A stretch of 64,000 bases of DNA from assembly GCA_034620365.1 (NCBI GenBank), contig JAQGEQ010000163.1, positions 124,001 to 188,000 of the forward strand. Direction: 5' to 3'. Positions within the stretch are counted from its first letter, which is position 1, and every line of letters starts with the position of its first letter. The position numbers and the translations under genes are program-made. Positions 38,637 to 51,882 of this stretch are shown here, one piece after another. Under the pieces are notes generated by a model. That model saw only the letters and a program-made list of their open reading frames with translations, made no database searches and was not told where the DNA came from. The DNA comes from Pegea sp. RAD2-039. Its lineage: Eukaryota; Chordata; Thaliacea; Salpida; Salpidae.

Positions 38637-41600
38637 TCTTCAACAAAACTTTTTCCAACAATTAAAAGAAATTCTAACAGTTCAGAGTCCTTCTCACCTT
38701 TTCAAGATGTTTATTTACAAAAAGATCGAAATAAGAATTACAAACTCCTCATAAATACTAAAAAAAAATATGTAAGTTTGTAAGTATTAATTTGATATAT
38801 TTTTGTATAATGTGATATAAACTGATTGAATTATTTAGTTTTCATTATTAGACCACCCAAGTAACTAGAGTTTCAGTATCGTTTATCAGAATAAAACTGA
38901 TAAGAAACTTGAAAAAAATAATATTTGTTGAAAATGTATTTTTTACCTTTTAGTAAAAAAAAAGAAATTTCTGGAAAGCATTTCTCCTTAACTTGATTCT
39001 AAATATTTTTATAAAATAAATAAATTTAAAAATTATTATTTTTTTATGTTTCAAACGTATTTTTTTCTTGTAGAAAGTTTTTAACTGAAAATTTGAAAAG
39101 TTAACTTTTTTGCAGAGTTAATAAGATTTTCATACTTTACTAAATCTTAGTAATAAGCTTCTTAACTGAGATTGTTTGAAAGTTAAACATTTTCAACGTC
39201 TTTGTCATCAACATATCTACTTACTGATTGTCGATTTTTAAACCTTTATATATTCAAATGGACATTTAACTTAAAATATCACTAATCATTTCATGTTGTT
39301 AATGAAGAAATAAAAAGTTTTCTGTTTTTTAAATTGTTTATTTAATGAATCCGTCGATAAAATGGAAGAAATTTTAACTAAAAAATCAACTTTTGAGTAA
39401 ATTATTTGAAAAAAGTTTGAAAAAGTTTGAATTTCAAATTTATTTGAGTGGAATCACAAATTCTACAACTTTAATATTTTTCATAACAAAGTGGAGAATC
39501 TCTGTCTGAAGAGACGCCATGAAAGCAAACAGACTGATGACGTTGATTCATTCACGACATTCTGCTTTCTCATGTTATAAATTGAAAAATGAAATTACAT
39601 AAGTTTTTATTTGAAGACCTACTGCTACATACTTAATTATAATCTCATTAATTAACAGTTTGTAATAAATCATAAAAAAGTTCTAAATGTTTGATACAAT
39701 TCAGCCAGTTCTCTGTTTTCTTTCAAAGCTGCTTAATTTTACAATTAAAATTTGAAAACTTCTTTTTACAAATAATCTGAACATTTGTTGAAATTTTATG
39801 AGTTTGCTCGTTTTGATTAAACCTGAATTTCTCTTTCAGCTGCTAGTTACTTTGAAAATTTCAATTAAGTTGGCTTTTTCTGTTTATTTTAGAAAATAAT
39901 TCATTACAACAATATCTTCAAATTACAAAATCTCACTTTTCTTAATAATCAACAAACACTTTATTTAGCAGCTTTTATATTCATGACTTTTCTTCAACTA
40001 CTCTGTAACACTCAAATAGTAAAATGTAGTTGTCTGTGCCTGACTTGCTTGGTTACGATGAAATGCGTATTTCTCTCATGTACCAAACCACAACACACCA
40101 TCATAAATACTTCTTTAGCTTTACTCTGCCCTCTAATGGTGCCTCAGGCTGAATAGCTTCAACTTTCGTTGTTATTTGTTGTTAGCTGAATTGTTTAGCG
40201 CGAAAAACTTTTGTTTTAAATTCAGAGGTTTTCCAACAAAAACATTTTGACTTTCAGCAATTATTTAGTGTTTCAAAATTTATTTATTTAAATTTTATTT
40301 ATATTGAAAGAAATTGTTGTCAAAAATTGTCAACCTAAATAGAGAGTTCTTTAGTCAAGTTGAAACTGTTTTCTTCTTTATCTTTGCAAATGATCATCAC
40401 TTGACGGAAAGTTAAACAGAAAAACACTTTCACACTTTCCTAGTTACAAATTTGGATTTAATATTTCTATTTAAGAATAAATTTTTCATTTTTTAGTTTC
40501 TTTTTCTGCTGCCGCCTAAAATAAATCATTTTTTACTGAGTTGGCTTTATTATTAAATGAGGCATTTTTTAACAAAAAAATTTGATGTAAAATCGGCACC
40601 TTGACCCTTAGAAGGTTTATCCTACAAATCTTATGACTTGGTGGTCGAGTGAGGTGCTGATGACTCATCGCTTCTATAGAGAAATCTGCCGCTAAGTGTT
40701 TACCGATCATTTTTCTAGAAAATAACCACAAAGAGACTTACAATTGTTTAAACAAACGCCATAAAGCTTTAAATAATTGTGTTATCATATTTGCATTGTT
40801 GATAAGTGACAAATGTTCAAATTATTTATCTCAAGAAGTTCTTTAGTTCTTTAGATTTTGACGCGAGAAGCAAGAAGTTCGATTTTCTACTGGAATTATT
40901 TTGCTTCCGATAAATCCAATCCGATGAATTTGATGAAATAGTAAAGCTTCCAACATTTTTAACAGAATCGCTACTTAAGGTTATGTTTGGTTCAATTAAA
41001 AACTACAAAATAACGAATAACTTTTATAACTATAAAAATTCATCAATAAAAGTTTATTTAAATTTAAGCTTTTTTACCAAGTTTAATAAATTATCCAAAA
41101 ATTCAAACTATAAACCAAAGAATTGACAAATAAACAGCTCAAGTGTTCTTTCAACTTCTGTATGTTAGATTTACACCAACAAAACTTAGATTTGACAGAT
41201 TACAAAATATAGAAGTCTTTATTTCGCGAAAATTAACTTTTCTTACATAAAAAAGTTTTGAAAATTAGAAGTAGGACTGAAAATTATTGAAGACTTTGAA
41301 ATCTTCAATAACAACCATCTAATGTTAGAAACAGTAAAACTCACAGTGAAAAGTTGCAATAAATCAAACATCAACGGATATTTACTTTTCTTTTGTAATA
41401 TGTTTTGACTGAGCAAAAGTGCAAACATAAATCCATTGACAACTTTCAAAAGTTTCTAAAAGTTTTCAGTTAAAATTTAACTTTTTATTAAATTAAAAGT
41501 TTTTTCAGAATTTCAGTTAAAATCATTGAGTTTTGATCACTTTCTAAAACATTCAAATTTTATTTGTAACTCTATAACAATTCTTTTTTAATTAAAAATC

Positions 41601-43093
41601 TTCGAAAAATGTTTCTTAGTTTCAATCTTTTTAAGTTTTAATTTAATTGTTAATCTTTTATGAGAATTACTTCAACAATGATTACTGAATTGAGGTTTTC
41701 TCTTAGTAGTAAGCTTATTTTTTCTCAATTTGATTTTATTCTTAACTCTTTAAATTTACTTTTATTATAGCGATTGTGGTTTCTAACTTTTATCCGCAGG
41801 ATTAAATATTATTGGAATTAGTGAAGAATTTGAAGATAAAAACTTACAAAGAAGGCTTCAACAAGGTCAATAAAAGGTTCCTTTGCAATTGTTCCAAATG
41901 TGAATCACTCAAGCGTGGAATTCTAACTGGAAGTTTGATTTGCAACATTTTCGTCAAATAATGAAAACTTGTCTCACACTTGTGCTTGATGTGTTTGATT
42001 AGAAGATTAATTAAAAGATTCAGCGAAACTTCTAAAGTTTTGATTACTAGCTGTAGAACATATCATCAACTACCTAAATGCCAAATTTATCTTATTTTGA
42101 TCAAATGTTGTTAGCTTTCAACACAATTAGGCTTTTTTGTAAAAAGTTTTTTGGTGAAAGACTCTGTCAGAAGTATTGATAGAATTAAACCGTTTACTCG
42201 ATGAAATACAAAATTTAGGTAATTAGTTGTTACAAAAGCTACTTCTTAATTTCAATAAAACAATGAATTGATTTGTGACTTTTTAGTTTCAGAATTATTT
42301 CTTTTTGATTTCTCATTTAGTTTGTGAAATAGAAACTGTTTCATGATTTGTAATTTCTTACAAATGTTACTTCTAATATTCGAGACTTCAAACTCACTAT
42401 GATCTCTTGTCTCGTTTTTCATTCAAACAATTTCCATAAAATGTTGATTTAAGTAGAATTGAAACTAAACAATTAACTTCAATAATATTAAATTTGAAAA
42501 CTTTGAGGTTTTTGGAACAATAGATTTGTAACAAAAACTGATGAATTTCTTGAAGTTTAAATCAAACTTGACTTCTAAAACTAAAGTTAAAAAACAACTT
42601 TTCAATTTGAGTTTATTATAAACAACTGACTTCTTCAAACTTTTATTTTAAAATCATAATATAAGTGATAAAAACAACATTTAAAATACTCGTGAAATAA
42701 GGAAGTGAAATAAGGAAAATATTGATTAAACCATAAGAAGTTTCTACTTAAAAAATTTCTATAAAATTAGGTTTCGTGTAAAATAAAGCAAAATAATTTG
42801 TTTGAAAAAAGTAGTTTGGAAACACTTTTGAAAATACAACTGAAACTACTAGTTGTTGTGGTTTTTTATCTACAAAATACTAAATTGTCTGATTACTTAC
42901 AACAGAATTATTTACATGAATCTCAATTATTGTTCTTGAAATTAGATAAATGTTCAAAAACCAAAACTTTGCTTTAAAAATTTACTCATGAAAGTAATGT
43001 TGTTATATAATTTGTAAAAAATCTCAAAATCTTCTCTTTAATAATTTGGAAAACTACAAAACGGTGAAAAAAGCAAAACTAATAATGAAAGAA
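38637..43093. other. Region between the 5' end of agrin and the small membrane protein gene
   Basis: About 4.5 kb, presumably with the agrin promoter and 5' UTR and the 3' UTR of the neighbouring gene. No coding exon was recognised; minus-strand open frames at 40516-40731 and 41243-41449 have no family features. A block at about 40600-40720 is less AT-rich and unlike its flanks but could not be assigned. Confidence 0.45.
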
Positions 43094-43993
43094 TTAAACC
43101 ATCAAAGACCCTGAGTTATATGCAGGTACAGACGGGTTCAAATCATCGATGTTAGAATCTACAAACGTAACAGGAGAATTGAAATTGTTGCGATTGTTAA
43201 TTGGTTGTCGAACTGTGAAAGAAAGAACTTCTTCACTATCTATAACTCCTTTGTATTTATCTTCGTCAGTTTCATAACGTTTTCTGAAAGATAATTTTTA
43301 TCAGAAATATTTTTATGATAATTTGTACAAAAAATTCTTTTTTTAATTTACAAAACACAAAGACAATTTATCTATTTCATATTTTTATAATTACTTTACA
43401 TTAGGTATCAGTCAACAGAACAAATCTGCAGGGAGTAACATGAGAGAAAACATTTTAATCAAATCTTGATAATCTCTTTACTTTCAAAATAGTTTCAGAA
43501 AATCATTTTGTGTTTTTCTTATCAGATTCTTATCATGAAACATTTTTTTCAAAATGTCAACCAACTTTATCTTACATAAAAATTTCAAACATCAATCTTC
43601 TAGAAAATGACATTTTTAAAAGACTGTTAAACAACTTTTGATAATAAATTCTACTTGTAGTAATTACAATAAACAATATTTCAAACTAAAAGACAATTTG
43701 AGATAATTAGTTGATATTTGCAACTAATTCCTGGTTATTATTTAGATTTTCCAGGAAATTTAGTTCATATCAACAATCAACTATAAATATCTGATATTTT
43801 ATAAAAATTAACTTTTCAATAAAACGTCAGATAAAAAATCTGTAGCTTACATGGATTTCTTCTTCAAATGCATCAACACCATAATCACAGCAAAAACAAC
43901 TAGAAGAATAAAAGTAATAAAATATGGAACAAGCCAAACTTCAAATGTTTGGCCATTTTTCAAATTTTCTGATATAACATTTGAAGATTCCAT
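43094..43993 (-). CDS. Small single-pass membrane protein, 110 aa, two coding exons
   Basis: Exons are 43851-43993 and 43094-43283, with donor CAT|GTAAGC and acceptor TTATCTTTCAG, phase 2. The product starts MESSNVISENLKNG, has one strong hydrophobic helix (about residues 20-43, LVPYFITFILLVVFAVIMVL) followed by KKK, so it should have an outside N terminus and a cytosolic tail of about 65 residues that ends GSLMV. The short N terminus, one helix, basic stop-transfer and acidic tail recall SMIM29/C3orf18-type proteins, but that is shape more than sequence. An in-frame stop lies upstream of the ATG, so it is not simply the tail of the neighbouring lectin gene. A C-terminal xxV could be a PDZ ligand. 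Confidence 0.68.
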
Positions 43994-45288
43994 TAAAATT
44001 TTTTATCAATTTATTTGGCAATTTTTATTTCTGAAAATCAAATTATTTACTAAAACTAAAATTTAAAATAATCTTTGAAATGTTTTTCAAATTTTAAACT
44101 ATTTTCAACCTACTAACTCAATATAGAGATGTAACGAATAAAACATTATTTTTTTACTATTTTTAGCATATAGATTATTCTTATAAGTTATTTGTTTACA
44201 TATTAAATATTTATTTATGTTTTTTTACATATTTTCAAGAAAATAGAGTTAATGAGAAAGTATCTGATGACTTTATGTTTAAATATCTAACAGAAAAGTT
44301 GTAGATAAACTAAAATTACAACTTATAGAGAAATAATTAAAATATTTCTATCAAAACTCAAATTAAATAATTTTGAATAAAAATAATTAAAATATTTCTA
44401 TTATCATAATTAACAATTTTTAAGTACAGAAATTTTCAAATTAAAATAAATTGTATTTAGCAATCAAACATAATATGATATCATTTCACAACATTTTCAA
44501 AACATTAGCTTTAAAAGTAACATGATATTTATATACAAACGTATTTAACATTTAATGCAATAATTAAAATACTTTAAAAGTAATTATTAATAAAAAAGAT
44601 TATAAATAACAAACCAAAAAGCTTTAATTAAACGATCGAAACCAACTTAAGACGCCAAGCGATAAAAACGATAAAAACAAAAATAAACCTAAAATGGCTT
44701 CATTTAAAAACAAACGCTACATTTAGTAAAAAAAAGAAAATATAAAAAGTTTGATTGTAATGTAAGTATTAACTAGTTATTTGATAGTCAGAAATAATTA
44801 ATATTTTTACTAAATAATCTTTCTAACACAGAAAATTAAATACGATTTTTATTTTAATAGAAAATGTTATCTTTGGTTACAAATATTTGTTTTGTATTAA
44901 ATATGTTAGGACGAAGTAATACTTAAAATACTATTTTCATAAAATTAAGATTTTTATTTGTCCAATAGTTTCTTAAACTTCTAAAATTCTTTAGTTTATG
45001 ATTTTAAAAAAGATATTTTTGACAACCAAAGCTATTATTTGAAATATTTTTTTAAGTTACTGATAACGTAATCATATATATTTAATTTCAACTTCTGACT
45101 TTCCTTCTAATTTTTAGTTTATTTCAAAAAAATCAGATTCTCGCCTTAAATTTAAGATTGATACAAAAAATAGTTCCTGAGTATAATTAATAAAATTAAT
45201 TACTGAGTATTGTATGCTTTGATTTCATTGCCTTTAAAGTATATAATAAATTGAAATAATTTCTATTCCATTTTTACTTTATGATTCG
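43994..45288. other. Intergenic stretch without recognised features
   Basis: Very AT-rich DNA between the small membrane-protein gene and the 3' end of the sushi/lectin gene. It likely holds the promoter of the former. No exon or repeat was recognised. Confidence 0.5.
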
Positions 45289-45294
45289 TTTATT
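45289..45294 (-). terminator. Poly(A) signal of the sushi/C-type lectin gene
   Basis: On the minus strand this reads AATAAA, about 45 nt after the stop codon at 45340-45342, a plausible polyadenylation signal. Confidence 0.5.
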
Positions 45295-45339
45295 TTCTAA
45301 ACTCTATAAAAATTTCGACAAATACAATTATAAAGAAAT

Positions 45340-45981
45340 CTAATTATGACAAGAAATAAACTTAAATTCACAAATTGCAAATTTCAATTGGGAACACGAA
45401 ATATCGTTCATTTGTTCAAAAGCTTCAACACAATGTTCATCTCCAAGTAAATTATTAGGTTCGCCTTCTTTCCAAAGAAAATATTTATCTTTTGTTTCAT
45501 CATTATAATCAAACTTTGTACCATCAACAAAACGAAATATTCCGTCTTCATTTAATCTATTTATCCCCAAAAATGAATGGTGACCGAAAGACATTACAGA
45601 TTTGATGTCACTGCAGTAAAAGAACTTTAGTTTAGATGTAGGAAAGCAAAAAGTTTGTAAAAATATTAGAATTACAAACTAGTGTTATCTGCTTACATAC
45701 TGAAATCAAATTTTGTTTTATTTATTCAGATAATTAAATAAGTCATGAGCAGATCGATTCTTAACATTCTTCTAAACTTTTAATATTAAATTAAAAACTT
45801 TCAGTAATTAAGAAGTGAAGTTGCCTAAAAAAAGATGAGCCGACATCAGAATATCCTAATGTTTGATGGATCAGGTCCCCTCCTTTTGATTGACAAAAAC
45901 TTCTCGAATTGAAGTAGTTTCTTTTTATTGTTGTAAAAAGTAAATCATAACTGACATTACATTTTCTAAAGTCAGACCATT
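45340..45981 (-). other. C-type lectin domain exons of the sushi/lectin gene
   Basis: The first exon starts at 45981 (after CTTTCACAG) with the WSDFRKCNVSYDL and RSFCQSKGGDLIHQ segments and runs to about 45800. The second covers about 45632-45340 with HHSFLGINRLNEDG, KEGEPNNLLGDEHC and QMNDISC before CEFKFISCHN and the stop. EPN with the later Glu and Asn-Asp is the calcium and mannose-type ligand signature. The donor of the first exon (GAAA|GTTTTT) is poor and does not give matching phase with the visible acceptor, so a small exon may be missing or the site is non-standard. Confidence 0.75.
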
Positions 45982-48900
45982 CTGTGAAAGTAATATTTTT
46001 AAGGTAAGTAATGAAATTAACAAAACTATTAAAGAAAAACATTTTAAAACTAATTAAAAAACTAGAAAATAAAATTGAGTTAGATCAAATAGATTACCTA
46101 GAACACAATTAGGAATAGATGTAGAATTCCAAGTTCCATCTTTTTGACAAGCAACAGTAAAATCATCTTCTTCCTTTTCAACATAGTACTGATCACAAAC
46201 ATAATCAATAATTGTTCCTGCCACATATTTACCAGGTAGTGGTTCATATCTGGGAACTTTTTGTCCATTTGGAGTGTTGTAAATCCAAGGACACTCTAAA
46301 TGATATAAAATTATTGTTGAAAAATATAAGAAAAATCAGTTCTAAATAATTGTTTCAAAATACCAGGTAGACATTGTAAAAGGTTTGTGTGTGACCATAA
46401 GTTAGTAGATACACAAGTCCAGTTTTGTTGATTTGTAGGAATGCCTATAGTGTTGTTTCCACATAAATATTGAACTTCTAATTCAAGTTTTAATGTTTCG
46501 TTTACTACAATTTGTTTGGTAACATTCTTAGAGCCATAATCCAATAAAGGTGAAGAACTACAAACTATAAAAATACTAATTAAGCTAAAAGTTGCTTTTA
46601 GTTTTCTAAATTTAACCTGGATAACACTTTCCAACTGAACCGTTCCATTTTCCAAAACTATTACATGATATTTTGCTGTTATCTTGTGGATACATGATAT
46701 AACCGTCGTTACAAATATATTCGACGACTGTTCCGAACAAATACATCGAACCATAAGCAGCAGTTGAAATTGAAAAGTTTCCATCAGCAATTGGCGATGG
46801 ATTTTGACAAACTTTGTACAAAAAAACTCTTGTTAAAAAATGTGAATAACAAGAACAGAATAATTCCTAGATAATTTTTTGTAATTAGCAAAATTGATTT
46901 TATTAAAATAGTTCATTTTTTTAACACGAAAGATTTCAAATGATTTTTATTTAAGTTAAAACCGTTAAAAAGACGAACATACTTCTTAAACATCGGGGAA
47001 TAATTGAATGCGACCAATTTCCTCCAACTAAACAACTCCATTGTGATTGGTCGGGAGGTACAAATTGAAAATTACTATTACACGTGTAGTTAACAATCAT
47101 TTCCAAACTTAAGGAGGCATTCACATAAACACTTTCAACAATAAGCTTGACTCCATTATCAATTTCAGGTGCTGAACCACAATCTGTAATTATTAGCAGT
47201 TTTCTTTTCAATGATTACTTATTAGATTGAAGGAAATTTGAAATATAAATTTAGTTTATCATTAAGCAGTTATAGTTTTAATTATAATATAAAACAGTAA
47301 AGTAATTAATAAAAGACTTTTGCTGATAAACTTGTGAAAAAAACGTTTAGCTTTCTTCTACTTTATCGATTTTACAAATTTTGTTGAAGTTTGAAATCTT
47401 TCCCACTTGAATAACAAGTTCCAAATGCAGATGACCAATTACCAGTTGAGTTACAAGTCAATACTGAAGAGCTACTTGGAGCTAAGATGTAGTTAGGTTT
47501 ACAAGTATAAGTAATTTCAACTCCTTCTAAATACAACTCATCAAAAACTGAAGTTGTCAATGAAAATGATCCTTTGCTTATATCTACTGGAGGTGAACAT
47601 TCTGTAAAAATAATTGAATATTTCAATTTTTATATAAGTATTAATGATATTTTAATTGAAACGTTATATTTGGTAAAAATGTTGGAAAAATTTTGATTTT
47701 TAATCAAATTTAAGTCAACAGTAACAACAGCAATAAAGTTAAAACTAAAAACAATAATTCAAACTAACCTGCCAAGCACCGTGGTTGGATTGAATATGAC
47801 CAAGTACCACTGGACAGACAGGTCCATTGTGACTGGCCAGGAGGAATATACACAAGGTCATTGTCACATGTATAAGTTACATTCAACTCTAGGCTTAATG
47901 TGTCATTTACATAAACACTGTCAACATCTTTGGTTCCATTTATAAGATCAAAAGCTGGTTCACAACCTGATAAAATAATTTGTAGATTGACAAATACTTT
48001 ATCTTTTGTCTTTAATCAATCTTTACGAGTTTTTCGAGAAATTTAAAGCAATTGTTTGCCACAATTTATCAAATTTGTTTAATTATAAATAAATCATGCA
48101 AATATAAATCTAACTTAAAGTTCAATTAGTTAAACTTTTACAAAGATTTACAAGTACAATTTCTAATCAGTACTTGGATAACAAGCTCCAGTTGCAGATG
48201 ACCAATGACCACTAGAGTTGCATGATAGTTTCGAAGAGTTACTTGGCGCTAAGATAAGATCAGCATCACATTTATAAGTTACTTCAACTCCGTATAAATA
48301 TAAATTTCTAAAAACTGAGTTTGTAATGGAGTATGATCCATTAGATATAGTTGATGGAGTTGAACATTCTGTTAGAAAATTATATGAAACTTATTCAAAT
48401 TTTTAGGTTTGGTATTTGTAAATCAAAACTTCAAGATCATAACAAAAATAAAACAAATGATTTGCAACCAGTAAGCTCAAAACACCAACCAACCATTTAA
48501 ACATCGTGGTGGTGTTGAATAAGACCATCGCCCTTCTGCAAGACATTTCCATTGTGATTGGCGAGGAGGTATTAATAAGCGATGATCGTCGCAACTGTAA
48601 GATACTTTCATTTCCAAAGTTAATGATTCATTTACATAAATGCTGTCAGTAACATGTTTAGCTCCATTATCAAGATCAGGTGTTGAACCACAATCTAAAG
48701 TTCAGAAATCTTACAACTAATTTGATTGAAAAGCTACTTTTTCAACAGCTTCTCGTGATATAATCTTTTATGTTAGTTAAGTTTTGTTCAAAACTATTTG
48801 TGAAATTTTCTATGGTTTTAAACTTGATAGCAAATAGATTACACAAAATTAGTTTAAAAACTTTTTCAACAACTTGTTGATTACAAAAAACAACTAAACA

Positions 48901-51438
48901 AAAGTTTCAATCTAACTTGGATAACAAGTTCCAAATGCAGATGACCAATTACCAGTTGAGTTACAAGTTAATACTGAAGAGCTACTTGGAGCTAAGATGT
49001 AGTTAGGTTTACAAGTATAAGTAATTTCAGCTCCATCAACATAAACTTTGTTGTTAATAATTTCTCTAGAAGTTTTATCCTCTGTACCTCCACTAGATTC
49101 AAAATCTCCACTAGATTCAAGATCTCCACTAGATTCAAGATCTCCACTAGATTCAAGATGCTTAGATATTTCATAAACCTCTTTCGTCAATAGAAATGAT
49201 GCATGCTTTAAATTGATTGGAGCAGGACATTCTGTGCGAAAATACAAAATTTTCGATTCAACAAACAGTTTTCAAATTTTAAAGTTTTGATAATTGAGCT
49301 AGAAGCTCAAAATTTTTAAGAATTAAAATGTTGTAAAAGTAAAATGTAAATTATTAAATAGAAGAAAGTGAGGAAACTGCAGTGTTTCATATTACTTGTT
49401 AGGGATTTAAACAAAATTTTAAAAGATGCGATAGATGTTGATGTAGTGATGAAATCAGGAAAAGAATTCCAAACCTTGGTTACCCTATTGAAAAGGCTGT
49501 TACTCTACTGGCTGTTATTAAAGTTGTCGAGCGGTTTAATTTAAACCGAAGAGCCTCTGAGGACGTATGAAAGATCGCAACGATTTTATGGTCTTGTTGC
49601 CATTAGATACTTAGCTTATTTTATTTCGTTTAGTATTTTCGTAACGATTAAATTAAACTAAAAATCATTTTTAATTGGTATTAGTGATTAATGTTTATTC
49701 AAAAACTTGTAAGAACCATTTATATACAAGAGGTGGTCGTCTGTTTTATGAAAGAATAGTTTGTTTTAAAGACTCGATATAATTGGTTAAAATGTTATAA
49801 GTATTAATTTCTAATTACTTTAGAGGAAAAGAAACACTTACGTGGCAAACAGCGGGGCGGATGTAAAATCGACCATTTTGTTCCATTAACACAGCTCCAT
49901 TGTGATTGATCAGGAGGTAATAATATAAGATCATCATTACATGTATATTCAACAATCATCTCCAAACTCAATAAGTCATTTACATAAATACTTTTCATGA
50001 TATGTTTGTTTCCATTTGTGAGGTTAGGCGCTTGACCACAATCTGAGTTTAAAGGAATTATAAAGTTCAAAAAATCTTTTTAAAAATTAAACTAAATATT
50101 AAAAAGGTTGATGTTGAAAATTGTTTGATTGTTTAAATGTTGTATCTTTAAAATTAAACTATCAAAAATGACACAAATACAAGACAAAATATTTTAGGCA
50201 ATTTTTACGATAATCAGTAAAATCTAACTTGGATAACAAGTTCCAAATGCAGATGACCAATTACCAGTTGAGTTACAAGTTAATACTGAAGAGCTACTTG
50301 GAGCTAAGATGTAATTAGAATCACAAGTATAAGTAATTTCAGCTCCATATAAAAATAACTTTTTGTGAGTCGATTTTGTCAATGAAAATGATCCTTTGCT
50401 TATATTGATTGGAGTAAAACATTCTGTAAAAATATTTCTAATTTATAGAAATTAATTTGGAAACCTTTACCAGTTCAACTTAATATAAAATTTTGAACTT
50501 GTAACCACTGAATTTAGTTTTGAAATAAATTTTGATTACCTACAGATAACCTCTCATCAACACAAATCGGTTTTTCTTTACTACTCCAAGTAGATTGATT
50601 TGTACAAATTATTATTGATAAATTTGAACGAGTCATATTATATCCTTTATTACAGTAATAGGTAACTTCAGTTCCACTTACAAAGTAATCAGGTTCTATA
50701 AGTTTGGTTATATTGTAGCCACCATTTTCAATAAAAGGTTCTTTACAAACTGTTTAATAGATAAATGTTAATTTGATTTTGTTTTTTAATAATTACCATC
50801 AAATTTTTAGCTGCTGTGAAAAATGTTTTTGACAAAAACTTATCTAGCACTTTTTTTACAACTTTTTTTACCTGGTACACATGTTGGTAGTTGCCAACTT
50901 TCAAGTGAAAAGCTGCTATTCATCAAGCATTTAACTTGTAAATTATTTTTAAATTTACCAAATGGTACAAATCCGTCATTGCATGAATAATTATAAACTG
51001 ACCCTGGCTTTGCTAAAGAAGGACCGAGATAAGATCCATCGTTTAAATCAGGTGGTATGCCGCACACTGTAATTTCGTTTAAAATTTATATTTTGAAAGT
51101 TAAAGTATGTAAAGAGTAAATTAAAGCTTCAACAGTTTTGAGTATGACAAATTTTGTTTTAATCTTATAGTTTTAATGTAAAACTTATTAATACTGTCAA
51201 ACTTTTTGAAGAATATCCAAAAACATACATTTGAATTGATTGTAAAATAACAAGTTTGATACATAATATAATGCTAGACTTAAAATCAAATATCTTCCTA
51301 AAACTACACAAATAAAATTGTCTACAGTTTCCTGGGAAATTTTTCACCACCCAATCAATCTTATAAATTGGTTCTTGGTTACTTACAAAGTATAGTGGTC
51401 CATATAAATGTAATATTTTCACAATTTGTACAAGTCAT
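45340..51438 (-). CDS. Secreted protein with 13 sushi domains and a C-terminal C-type lectin domain
   Basis: Thirteen consecutive exons each encode one complete sushi (CCP) module, all phase 1 to 1, followed by a two-exon C-type lectin domain and a stop; no transmembrane segment follows, so the protein is probably secreted. Sushi modules bind proteins in complement, selectin and adhesion systems, and the lectin domain has an EPN motif, so a carbohydrate-recognition role in immunity or adhesion is inferred. The start is uncertain: a 52-nt exon at 51387-51438 (MTCTNCENITFIWTTIL) has correct phase and a GTAAGT donor and could be a short signal peptide, but further 5' exons are possible. The junction between the two lectin exons is also unresolved. 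The gene lies head to head with ANKLE1. Confidence 0.82.
46098..51066 (-). other. Array of 13 sushi exons with alternating alpha/beta types
   Basis: Exons are 50872-51066, 50540-50749, 50229-50423, 49842-50042, 48917-49231, 48494-48694, 48174-48368, 47769-47966, 47407-47601, 46983-47183, 46617-46811, 46364-46564 and 46098-46295. From the third on they alternate: an alpha type ending WSSAFGTCYPS, with YILAPSSSSVLTCNSTGNW, and a beta type with LPPDQSQWSC and PRCL. The array therefore grew by duplication of a two-exon unit. The alpha exons at 47407, 48917 and 50229 differ at only a few positions over their 3' 115 nt, so duplication or gene conversion was recent. Confidence 0.9.
49088..49159 (-). 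repeat. Coding 18-bp tandem repeat inside a sushi exon
   Basis: Four 18-nt units (plus-strand CTCCACTAGATTCAAGAT) lie in frame in the 48917-49231 exon and encode repeated ESSGDL. They enlarge one loop of an alpha-type sushi domain by about 40 residues, in a clearly expressed reading frame. The products are acidic Ser-Gly runs. Confidence 0.9.
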
Positions 51439-51882
51439 TCTTACCATTTATCAATCACTTATTATGCAAAATATGATATATATAAAGAAAATCATATTTT
51501 CCATTCAATTGTTACATCACAGTATTAAAAAATAAAAATTATTTAAGTAAAATCAATAATTCTAATTTTTATCATACATTAATGTACAAAATACAGTTAA
51601 CTTAAAAAGCTTACCCCTAGGTCAAAACCTTGCACGAGTGTCTCTAGATGTTACCATCATCTTTAATGAGTTTCCAGGTCCTTTCTTGACTCAGTAGGGC
51701 ACCATATGGTTATGCAAAACCCAATAAAATAGTGGAAAGAACTTTTCTGAAAGAAATTTTTTTTAAATTAGTTTATATTATTATATTTTTAATACTTTAC
51801 CTATAAAACAGAACGCTATTATATTATTCTGACTTTGCAAATAAGTCCTATATGTAAATGAGTATATTAAAAGCAAATTAAT

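Noticed and set aside
43094-43993. Transmembrane anchor of the sushi/lectin gene
   Set aside because: The lectin domain ends at its own stop with a nearby AATAAA, and the helix exon has an in-frame stop upstream of its ATG.
51165-51422. 85-aa open frame as first exon of the sushi gene from the ATG at 51422
   Set aside because: That frame gives the wrong phase for the first sushi exon; the ATG at 51438 fits.
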